Origin: Nocardioides sp.
GTDB taxonomy: Bacteria; Actinomycetota; Actinomycetes; Propionibacteriales; Nocardioidaceae
Direction: 5' to 3'
DNA: 9,361 nt
NCBI GenBank assembly: GCA_021166815.1
Contig: JAJPEO010000050.1
Span: forward strand, 1-9,361
A program made the position numbers and the translations under genes. The notes below the pieces were generated by a model. That model made no database searches and was not told the DNA's origin. It saw only the letters and a program-made list of their open reading frames with translations. Positions 1 to 5,484 of this stretch are shown one piece after another; position 1 is the stretch's first letter; each line of letters starts with the position of its first letter.

Positions 1-1753
1 CGAGATGACTTTGCGCCGCGTGGTCACCGCGTCCGGCCGCGTCGCGGTGTCGGGCACCGGCTACATCCCCGAGGGCGAGTCGGTGATCGAGCCGGTGGCG
101 CTGGACGGTACGCCGACCGACGCCGACGCGGCCCTCTCGGAGGCGCGCGTGCTGCTCATCGGCGGCACGCTGGCCAACAACGCCCAGCTGACGCGCGAGG
201 GCGAGCAGTGGCAGGTGCACGGCGACCCGACCGAGGCGGCCTTCCTCGTCGCGCACCACAAGATGGCCGAGGTGCCGGTGCGGGTCGCGGCGTACGAGCG
301 CAGCGGCGAGGTGCCGTTCACCTCCGAGCGCAAGATGATGTCGGTCCTCACCCACCACCACGGCCGCGACGAGGACCGCATCTACAGCAAGGGCGCGCCC
401 GACGTCCTGCTCACCCACAGCACGCACCTGCGCGTCGGGGACGCCGCGGTGCCCCTCGACGACGTACGCCGCGCGCGGCTGGACGCCGCCATCGAGGAGC
501 TGTCGGCGGAGGGCCACCGCACGCTCGGGGTGGCGTATCGCGTCCTCGACCCCGGCGAGCTCACGCCCACCGCCGAGGGGCACGCGGGGTGCGAGCACGA
601 CCTGGTGTTCGTGGGCGTGGTCGGGATCATGGACCCACCGCGTGAGGAGGCGGGGGCGGCGGTCCACGAGGCCCGTGCCGCCGGCATCCGGCCGATCATG
701 ATCACCGGCGACCACCCGGTCACCGCGCGCCGCATCGCCAGCGACCTCGGCATCACCGAGCCCGACGGCCGCGTCCTGACCGGCCACGAGCTGGACGAGC
801 TCGACGAGGCGGGTTTCGCGGAGGTGCTGCGCACCACCAACGTCTTCGCCCGGGTGGCGCCCCGGCACAAGATGCACATCGTGGACACGCTGCAGGCCGA
901 CGGCCACACGGTCGCGATGACCGGCGACGGGGTCAACGACGCCCCGGCACTGAAGTCGGCCGACATCGGCGTCGCGATGGGCATCACCGGCACCGAGGTG
1001 ACCAAGGACGCGTCGCGGATGATCCTGGGCGACGACAACTTCGCCACGATCGTCGCCGCCGTCCGCCAGGGCCGGGTCATCTACGCCAACATCAGCAAGT
1101 TCCTGCGCTACCTGCTCTCCTCCAACCTCGGCGAGGTCGTCACCGTCTTCCTCGGCGTGCTGCTCGCGAGCAGGATCGGGCTGACCGACGCCGAGGGCGC
1201 GGTCGTGGCGCCGCTGCTCGCGACCCAGATCCTGTGGATCAACCTCGTCACCGACTCTGCACCGGCGCTGGCGATGGGCGTCGACCCCGAGATCGACGAC
1301 GTGATGGCGGTGCCGCCCCGTCCCCGGGACGCGCGCATCCTCGACGCGCGCACCTGGGCCCGCATCGCCTGGGTGGGCGTGGTGATGGGGGCTGTGACGC
1401 TGGCGGCGTACGACCTGTTCCTCCCGGGTGGGCTCGTGGAGGGCACGTCGTCCATCGAGACGGCGCGCACCGCCGCGTTCACCACGCTCGTCCTGGCCCA
1501 GCTGGTCAACGCGTTCTGCGCCCGCTCCAGGACCGCGAGCGCCTTCCACGGCCTCTTCCTGAACCCGTGGCTGTGGGTCGCCGTGGGGTTCGGGCTGCTC
1601 GCGCAGGTCGCGGTGGTGCACCTGGCGCCCCTGCAGCGCGCCTTCTCCACGACGAGCCTCACCCTCGCGCAGTGGCTGCTGTGCGCGACCCTGGCCTCGG
1701 CGGTGCTGTGGACCCAGGAGGCCGTGAAGCTGGTGCTTCGCATGACCCGCTGA
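1..1753 (+). CDS. P2-type cation-transporting ATPase, Ca2+-ATPase-like (5' truncated)
   Basis: C-terminal part of an integral-membrane P-type ATPase that couples ATP hydrolysis to cation export, probably Ca2+. The gene starts left of the window. The reading frame is open at the edge, and the first residues (E-M-T-L-R-R-V-V-T) are what normally follows the DKTGTLT phosphorylation motif, so the ATG at 5 is internal. Counting from that Met, the nucleotide-binding domain shows GDPTEA (73-78) and KGAP (129-132). The P-domain shows MITGDHPVT (232-240) and TGDGVNDAP (306-314). Membrane segments M5-M10 follow from about 360. In M5 and M6, N374, E377, N413, T416 and D417 align with SERCA Ca2+ ligands N768, E771, N796, T799 and D800. 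In M8, Q499 sits where SERCA has E908, as in plasma-membrane Ca2+ pumps. The last hydrophobic segments reach the C-terminus, so the 3' end is complete. P2 membership is near certain; Ca2+ rather than another cation is inferred from the ligands. Confidence 0.93.
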   Translation, partial: EMTLRRVVTASGRVAVSGTGYIPEGESVIEPVALDGTPTDADAALSEARVLLIGGTLANNAQLTREGEQWQVHGDPTEAAFLVAHHKMAEVPVRVAAYERSGEVPFTSERKMMSVLTHHHGRDEDRIYSKGAPDVLLTHSTHLRVGDAAVPLDDVRRARLDAAIEELSAEGHRTLGVAYRVLDPGELTPTAEGHAGCEHDLVFVGVVGIMDPPREEAGAAVHEARAAGIRPIMITGDHPVTARRIASDLGITEPDGRVLTGHELDELDEAGFAEVLRTTNVFARVAPRHKMHIVDTLQADGHTVAMTGDGVNDAPALKSADIGVAMGITGTEVTKDASRMILGDDNFATIVAAVRQGRVIYANISKFLRYLLSSNLGEVVTVFLGVLLASRIGLTDAEGAVVAPLLATQILWINLVTDSAPALAMGVDPEIDDVMAVPPRPRDARILDARTWARIAWVGVVMGAVTLAAYDLFLPGGLVEGTSSIETARTAAFTTLVLAQLVNAFCARSRTASAFHGLFLNPWLWVAVGFGLLAQVAVVHLAPLQRAFSTTSLTLAQWLLCATLASAVLWTQEAVKLVLRMTR

Positions 1754-1759
1754 CCCGAG

Positions 1760-1785
1760 GCAACCTGATCGGCCCGGTTCGCGTC
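1760..1785 (+). promoter_or_regulatory. Candidate ECF-type promoter before the SigE-family sigma gene
   Basis: GCAACC (1760-1765), a 16-base spacer and CGTC (1782-1785) resemble a typical ECF promoter, with an AAC-containing -35 and a CGTC -10. It ends 24 bases before the ATG at 1810, so transcription would begin about 15-20 bases upstream of the start codon and include the AGGAGG ribosome binding site. It lies in the only gap (56 bases) between the ATPase and the sigma gene. Autoregulation is common for ECF factors, but that this factor reads this site is inference. Confidence 0.42.
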
Positions 1786-1809
1786 CTGTGGGCAGACCAG
1801 GAGGAAGCG

Positions 1810-2352
1810 ATGTCAGCAACGACGATCCTGGGGGAGACTCGACCCATCGTGAGCAAGGACGAGGACTTCACCCACTACATGACTGCACGGCAACCGGCCA
1901 TGCTGCGGCTGGCGTACGTCCTGACGGGCGACACGGCCTCCGCCGAGGACCTGGTCCAGGTGGCGTTCGCCAAGCTCTACCTCGCGTGGAACCGCGTCGA
2001 GGAGCGCGGCGCGCTGGACGGCTACGTACGCCGTATCCTCGTCAACGAGCACAACTCCTCGTGGCGCAGGCCCTGGCGACGGCGCGAGAGGGTGAGCGAC
2101 ACGCTGCCCGACTCCCCCGTGCTCGACACCTACGACGACGGCGGCAACGCCGAGCTGTGGCAGCTCGTGCAGTCACTGCCTCCGCGACAGCGCAGCGTCA
2201 TCGTGCTGCGCTACTACGAGCAGCTCAGCGAGGCCGAGATCGCCGACGTGCTCGGCGTCTCCCCCGGCACGGTCAAGTCGCAGGCCAGCAAGGCCCTGGC
2301 CAGCCTCCGCGGCCGCACCCCCCGCAGTCTCGCCACCGGAGAGGACGGCTGA
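1810..2352 (+). CDS. ECF RNA polymerase sigma factor, SigE family
   Basis: A 180-residue group 4 (extracytoplasmic function) sigma factor that directs RNA polymerase to a small stress or envelope regulon. Region 2 covers about 20-95: a first helix resembling FTxYMTARQPAMLRLAYVLTGD, then DLVQVAFAKLYLAW (47-60) for core binding and -10 recognition. A short linker leads to region 4 (about 112-168), with LPPRQRSVIVLRYYE and the helix-turn-helix EAEIADVLGVSPGTVKSQASKAL for -35 recognition. Region 3 is absent, as expected for an ECF factor. The ATG at 1810 is chosen because AGGAGG (1799-1804) lies 5 bases upstream; an in-frame GTG at 1849 is possible but lacks such a site. The next gene starts 2 bases after the stop, so the two are surely cotranscribed, and that product is the likely membrane regulator of this factor. 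Its regulon cannot be told from the sequence. Confidence 0.93.
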   Translation: MSATTILGETRPIVSKDEDFTHYMTARQPAMLRLAYVLTGDTASAEDLVQVAFAKLYLAWNRVEERGALDGYVRRILVNEHNSSWRRPWRRRERVSDTLPDSPVLDTYDDGGNAELWQLVQSLPPRQRSVIVLRYYEQLSEAEIADVLGVSPGTVKSQASKALASLRGRTPRSLATGEDG

Positions 2353-2354
2353 CG

Positions 2355-3524
2355 ATGAGCACCGACTTCGAGCAGCAGCTCGCCGGCGCCCTGGAGCGCC
2401 GCGCATCCACCGCCCCCGTGGCGCCCCAGTCCCTCGATGCCGTGCGCCACCGCGCCCGCGGCATCCGGCGACGCCGGATCGCCGTCAGCGCCGCCGGCGT
2501 GGCGGCCGCCCTGGCCGTCATCGCGCCCCTCGGCCTCTCGGCCACCGGCGTGCTCGACGGCGACCCCGACCGCAGCCGTGACATCGCGGTCGCCTCCCCG
2601 GGACCCTCGCCGGTGCCGCCGCCGGTGACCGAGCCCGTCACCGTCACCACCGGCGCGGCGCCGGGCGATGCACCGGGGATCGCCTGGCTGGAGGCCGACG
2701 GCACCTTGCACCTGCCCGGCGGCACGATGGCGCAGGCCGAGCCCGGCTACCGGGCGCTGAGCGTGGTGGCGAGCCGGGTCCTGGCCTTCCGCTCCGACCC
2801 GGACACGGGCCTGGGCACGGTCGACGAGATCGGGACCGACGGCAGCGTGCTCGCGTCGTACGGCGCCCTCATGGCGCCGATGACCGACGACGCCGGCACC
2901 GTGGGCGCCTGGGTCGACCGCCAGGGCCGCATCGTGTGGGCCGGCGCGGGCGGGCAGACGACGTTCGACACCGAGGGCAACGCGCAGCTGCTCAGCGTCG
3001 ACGCCGATGGCGCGTGGTTCACCCCCGAGGGCGCGGAGCGCGCCGCCAGCCGGATCGCTCCCGACGGCTCGGTCACCGGCCCCCTGGACGTCCTGGGGGT
3101 CAACGACAGCCTCGGTGAGCGCGTGACGGCGACGTTGACCTACGACGACATGGAGCCCGGCTCGTGCGGAGGTGTCCTCCGCGGCGGGCGCGAGGAGTGG
3201 CGTACGTGCGACTTCACCGTCGACCGCTTCTCGCCCGACGGCGCCTGGGTGCTCGCCACGGACGCGTACCTCGACGGGATGGGCCAGGGCACCCTCGCGA
3301 TCCTGGACGCCGGCACCGGTGGGGCGCAGGTGCAGTACGAGGTCGAGGACGGGGTGTTCTTCGACTGGCGCTGGGAGGACGCGGCGCACGCGCTCGCAGT
3401 GGTCCACACCCCGGCCGACCAGGCCTGGCAGGTCGTGCGACTGGGCCTGGACGGCTCGGTCGAGCAGGCGGTGGCGCCCCGCCGGGGCACCGACCTCGAG
3501 CCGCCGTTCTGGCTCGGCTCCTGA
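2355..3524 (+). CDS. Single-pass membrane protein, putative anti-sigma partner of the upstream ECF factor
   Basis: A 389-residue protein predicted to have a short cytoplasmic N-terminus (1-41), one transmembrane helix (about 42-64, after the positive cluster RRRRI) and a large extracytoplasmic domain. The N-terminal stretch (LAGALERRA, then LDAVRHRARGIRRRR) resembles proteins found next to actinobacterial SigE-family sigma genes and is the likely sigma-contact region. It lacks the HxxxCxxC zinc motif of ZAS anti-sigma factors. A Pro/Thr-rich linker (81-99) follows. The outer domain has recurring beta-rich units with DG turns (WLEADGTLHL, EIGTDGSVLAS, SVDADGAWF, RIAPDGSVTG, RFSPDGAWVLA, RLGLDGSVEQ), suggesting a beta-propeller-like fold. 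Only two cysteines occur, C271 and C285, and they could form a disulfide outside the cell. The ATG at 2355 lies 2 bases after the sigma stop, implying translational coupling. The membrane topology is well supported; the anti-sigma role rests on context alone. Confidence 0.8.
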   Translation: MSTDFEQQLAGALERRASTAPVAPQSLDAVRHRARGIRRRRIAVSAAGVAAALAVIAPLGLSATGVLDGDPDRSRDIAVASPGPSPVPPPVTEPVTVTTGAAPGDAPGIAWLEADGTLHLPGGTMAQAEPGYRALSVVASRVLAFRSDPDTGLGTVDEIGTDGSVLASYGALMAPMTDDAGTVGAWVDRQGRIVWAGAGGQTTFDTEGNAQLLSVDADGAWFTPEGAERAASRIAPDGSVTGPLDVLGVNDSLGERVTATLTYDDMEPGSCGGVLRGGREEWRTCDFTVDRFSPDGAWVLATDAYLDGMGQGTLAILDAGTGGAQVQYEVEDGVFFDWRWEDAAHALAVVHTPADQAWQVVRLGLDGSVEQAVAPRRGTDLEPPFWLGS

Positions 3525-3545
3525 GGCGCGCGCCCAGGCCCGGGG

Positions 3546-3551
3546 GATACT
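3546..3551 (+). promoter_or_regulatory. Possible -10 element before the small acidic gene
   Basis: GATACT matches the vegetative -10 consensus TATAAT at 4 of 6 positions and lies 33 bases before the ATG at 3585, leaving room for a leader of about 27 bases with the GAGAGGAGA ribosome binding site. No convincing -35 is visible. The 8-mer TACTGGTG here (3548-3555) recurs in the region just before the LuxR gene (4758-4765). Weak support. Confidence 0.25.
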
Positions 3552-3584
3552 GGTGGCACAGCACCGCGACGAGAGGAGACAGCC

Positions 3585-3758
3585 ATGACCTCCCCCACGA
3601 ACCCCGGGCCCTCGATCGACGAGCACGAGGTCGACGCCGAGGCTGTGGTCGACGAGCTCGACGTCGACACGGAGGCACCGCTCGACGAGGCCGACCCGGC
3701 CCACCCCGACGAGGAGCGCCTCGTGCCGGAGCGCGAGGAGCCCGTCTCGGAGACCTGA
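3585..3758 (+). CDS. Small, highly acidic hypothetical protein (57 aa)
   Basis: I do not recognise a family. The ORF starts at an ATG preceded by a good ribosome binding site (GAGAGGAGA, 3571-3579) and ends in TGA, with 57 residues. Twenty are Asp or Glu, against two Arg and no Lys or Cys, so the protein should be strongly anionic and largely disordered. The middle has a loose repeat of acidic pairs with hydrophobic spacers (IDEHEVDAE, VVDELDVDTE, LDEADPAHPDEE). It has no signal peptide or membrane segment and should be cytosolic. It lies 60 bases after the ECF operon and 134 bases before the stress sigma gene. It might be a small partner or charge mimic of a regulator, but nothing shows this. 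The strong ribosome binding site and G/C-rich third codon positions make a real gene likely despite its size. Confidence 0.62.
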   Translation: MTSPTNPGPSIDEHEVDAEAVVDELDVDTEAPLDEADPAHPDEERLVPEREEPVSET

Positions 3759-3800
3759 TCGGCGCCCCGCCCGAGGCACCGCCCTTGGGGGGTACGTCGC

Positions 3801-3830
3801 TGGCCACCCGGGGGCTGGTCCGCGTAGCGT
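3801..3830 (+). promoter_or_regulatory. Weak candidate promoter for the SigB-type sigma gene
   Basis: TAGCGT (3825-3830) fits the TANNNT form of a vegetative -10, and TGGCCA (3801-3806), 18 bases upstream, matches TTGACA at 4 of 6 positions. Transcription would start near 3837 and give a leader of about 55 bases containing the hairpin at 3843-3863. A GGGTAC hexamer upstream (3790-3795) has no GNNT at the right distance and is not counted as a SigB promoter. Confidence 0.25.
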
Positions 3831-3842
3831 CGACGATCCACG

Positions 3843-3863
3843 CTTGCTGGAGCCCACGGCAAG
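3843..3863 (+). other. Leader hairpin before the SigB-type sigma gene
   Basis: CTTGCTG (3843-3849) can pair with CGGCAAG (3857-3863), giving 7 pairs including one G-U around a 7-base loop. An alternative hairpin, CCAC (3854-3857) with GTGG (3863-3866), overlaps it and excludes it. Both lie upstream of the ribosome binding site at 3878-3883. This could be a regulatory leader or chance pairing in GC-rich DNA. Confidence 0.25.
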
Positions 3864-3892
3864 TGGTCCGTCCCCTCGGAGGACGGTTTCAC

Positions 3893-4690
3893 ATGCACCA
3901 CATCCCGACCAGCCCCAGCGCCGCGCAGGGAATGTCCCACGACGAGCGCGCCAACCTCACCCGCACCCTGCTGCACGAGATCGCCGACACCGTCGACGAG
4001 GCGGAGCACGCGCGCCTCCTCGACGAGGTGGTCGTGCTCAACATGCGCGTCGCCCACGCCGTCGCAGCCCGCTACCGCGCCCGCGGGGTCCCGCTCGAGG
4101 ACCTCGAGCAGGTCGCGTGCGAGGGCCTCGTCAAGGCCGTCTCACGCTTCGACGTCGCCCAGGACCGCGACCTGCTCAGCTACGCCGTCCCCACCATCCG
4201 CGGCGAGGTGCTGCGCTACTTCCGCGACGTCGCGTGGTCCGTACGTCCTCCACGCCGGCTCCAGGAGCTGCAGTGGGCCATCAACCGCACCAGCGACGAG
4301 CTCGCCACGCAGCTGGGCCGCCAGCCCGGGGCCCAGGAGATGCAGGACGTGCTCGACGTCGGCTCAGGCGAGTACGACGAGGCGGTGGCCGCCTTCGGCG
4401 GCATGTTCCCGACCTCCCTCGACGAGCCGGTGGCCGACTCGACGACCTCGCGGGGCGACGTGATGCCCGACCCCGTCGACGACACCGTGGCCGCCGAGGC
4501 GCGCGCCATGCTGTCCCAGCACGTCCACCTGCTCAGCAACCGCGAGCAGCGGATCCTCTACCTGCGCTTCTTCGAGGACCGCACCCAGGTGGAGATCGGA
4601 GCCGAGCTCGGGGTCAACCAGACGCAGGTCTCGCGCTGGCTGAGCACGATCTTCACCCGCCTCCGGACCTCGATGGGCGCGGCCGCATGA
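3893..4690 (+). CDS. RNA polymerase sigma factor, SigB/SigF/SigG (stress, group 3) family
   Basis: A 265-residue alternative sigma factor with regions 2, 3 and 4. Region 2 (about 45-117) includes DLEQVACEGLVKAVSRFD (70-87) and the -10 recognition segment YAVPTIRGEVLRYFRDVAWSV. This runs into RPPRRLQEL (118-126), a hallmark of the SigB/SigF group. Region 3 (about 124-185) carries the ATQLGRQPGAQEMQDVL helix-turn-helix. Region 4 (about 205-258) has LSNREQRILYLRFFEDRTQVEIGAELGVNQTQVSRWLSTIFTRLR. In actinobacteria such factors control general stress, osmotic stress or sporulation genes, and are often held by anti-sigma kinases and released by anti-anti-sigma proteins; no such gene is in this window. 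The ATG at 3893 is favoured by GGAGGA (3878-3883) 9 bases upstream; the in-frame ATG at 3932 is the alternative. Its Streptomyces relatives read GNNT-N14-16-GGGTAC/T promoters, and such sites precede two nearby genes. A long hairpin overlaps its stop codon. Confidence 0.95.
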   Translation: MHHIPTSPSAAQGMSHDERANLTRTLLHEIADTVDEAEHARLLDEVVVLNMRVAHAVAARYRARGVPLEDLEQVACEGLVKAVSRFDVAQDRDLLSYAVPTIRGEVLRYFRDVAWSVRPPRRLQELQWAINRTSDELATQLGRQPGAQEMQDVLDVGSGEYDEAVAAFGGMFPTSLDEPVADSTTSRGDVMPDPVDDTVAAEARAMLSQHVHLLSNREQRILYLRFFEDRTQVEIGAELGVNQTQVSRWLSTIFTRLRTSMGAAA

Positions 4691-4705
4691 CCGGCGGCCG
4701 CGCCC
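4675..4705 (+). terminator. Perfect 12-bp GC hairpin enclosing the sigma gene stop codon
   Basis: GGGCGCGGCCGC (4675-4686) and GCGGCCGCGCCC (4694-4705) are exact reverse complements around a 7-base loop, ATGACCG, that contains the TGA stop (4688-4690) of the SigB-type gene. The all-G/C stem should be extremely stable in RNA. There is no T tract after it, as is usual for actinobacterial terminators or 3'-end stabilisers. It separates the sigma gene from the LuxR regulator, which has its own candidate promoter. Termination is the simplest role; mRNA stabilisation or an effect on the stop codon are alternatives. Confidence 0.6.
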
Positions 4706-4735
4706 GGGGGGTGGCAACGACTCGCCCCTCCCTGC

Positions 4736-4760
4736 GGATGGATCGGTCACGATCGGGTAC
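4736..4760 (+). promoter_or_regulatory. Candidate SigB-type promoter, predicted leaderless start of the LuxR gene
   Basis: GGAT (4736-4739), 15 bases and GGGTAC (4755-4760) fit the Streptomyces SigB pattern GNNT-N14-16-GGGTAC/T. The -10 hexamer ends 9 bases before the ATG at 4770, so transcription should begin at or within a few bases of the start codon. The interval has no Shine-Dalgarno sequence, which agrees with a leaderless mRNA. Confidence 0.5.
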
Positions 4761-4769
4761 TGGTGCGAA

Positions 4770-5477
4770 ATGACGATCTCCACCGACCTGCCGCCGACCC
4801 GGGCGCGCAGGGCCCCTGACACCCTCCCCGCGATCCTGGGTCAGCGCACGTCCTCCGCCGCGGCTCCCGTCCGGCCGATCCGGGTTGCCCTGCTGGAGCG
4901 CAGCGAGCTGACCCGTGCCGGGCTCACCGCCCTGCTGACGCCGTACGACGACATCGCCCTCGGCGCCGCTCCGCAGCCGGGCGTGACCCCGCCCGCCGAC
5001 GTGACCCTGTTCGACACCGAGCTGCCCCTGACGGTCGACGCGGTGCGGAGCCTCGTCGAGCACCCGCAGACGGGGCGGGTGGTCCTCTTCAGCAGCCACC
5101 GGAGCATGGGCGACGTGCGGGTCGCGCTGGCCGCGGGCGCCCGTGGCTTCCTGCCCAAGTCGCTGCCCGCGAGCACGCTCGCGCAGTCCCTGCACCGCAT
5201 CGTCGCGGGCGACGTCGTGGTGCTGCGCCCGCGCTCTGCCGCGGACGACGTCGCGACCCGGGTCGGCCTCACCCGCCGCGAGCAGCAGATCGCCGAGCTG
5301 ATCGCGACCGGCATCGGCAACGCCGAGATCGCCGAGCTCACGCACCTGAGCCTCAACACCGTGAAGTCCTACATCCGCACGGCCTATCGCAAGATGGGTG
5401 TCACCACCCGACCCCAGGCCGTGGCCTGGGTCCTGAGCTCGCTGCACGGACAGCAGGCCGACGGGCTCTCTGCCTGA
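4770..5477 (+). CDS. LuxR/NarL-type response regulator with an atypical receiver
   Basis: A 235-residue DNA-binding regulator. After a 36-residue low-complexity N-terminus, a receiver domain spans about 37-155 and a LuxR-type helix-turn-helix spans about 166-228 (LTRREQQIAELIATGIGNAEIA, then LSLNTVKSYIRTAYRKMGV). In the receiver, D82 (in LFDTELP) stands at the phosphoacceptor position, S98 at the Thr/Ser switch and K130 at the conserved Lys. The usual acidic pair that binds Mg2+ is E43-R44 instead of Asp-Asp, so ordinary phosphorylation is doubtful. No histidine kinase gene is adjacent. The ATG at 4770 is the only usable start: no ATG, GTG or TTG occurs in frame upstream as far as the sigma gene stop region. 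There is no ribosome binding site and a promoter-like hexamer lies 9 bases upstream, so the message is probably leaderless. It ends 7 bases from the stop of the convergent ANTAR gene. The fold assignment is secure; the signal and target genes are unknown. Confidence 0.9.
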   Translation: MTISTDLPPTRARRAPDTLPAILGQRTSSAAAPVRPIRVALLERSELTRAGLTALLTPYDDIALGAAPQPGVTPPADVTLFDTELPLTVDAVRSLVEHPQTGRVVLFSSHRSMGDVRVALAAGARGFLPKSLPASTLAQSLHRIVAGDVVVLRPRSAADDVATRVGLTRREQQIAELIATGIGNAEIAELTHLSLNTVKSYIRTAYRKMGVTTRPQAVAWVLSSLHGQQADGLSA

Positions 5478-5484
5478 CCCGGCG

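Noticed and set aside
5..7. ATG at 5 as the ATPase start
   Set aside because: The residues around it are what follows DKTGTLT in the middle of P-type ATPases, and the frame is open to the edge, so the gene is truncated rather than short.
3790..3795. GGGTAC as a SigB promoter of the SigB-type gene itself
   Set aside because: The bases 14-16 upstream are all G, C or A with no GNNT, so the -35 half is missing.
2214..3857. 547-codon open frame on the minus strand opposite the membrane protein, and similar long antisense frames at 4653-6128 and 7674-9269
   Set aside because: They lie opposite or across well-recognised genes, their products are low-complexity Arg/Ala/Gly/Pro-rich, and long shadow frames are expected at this GC content.
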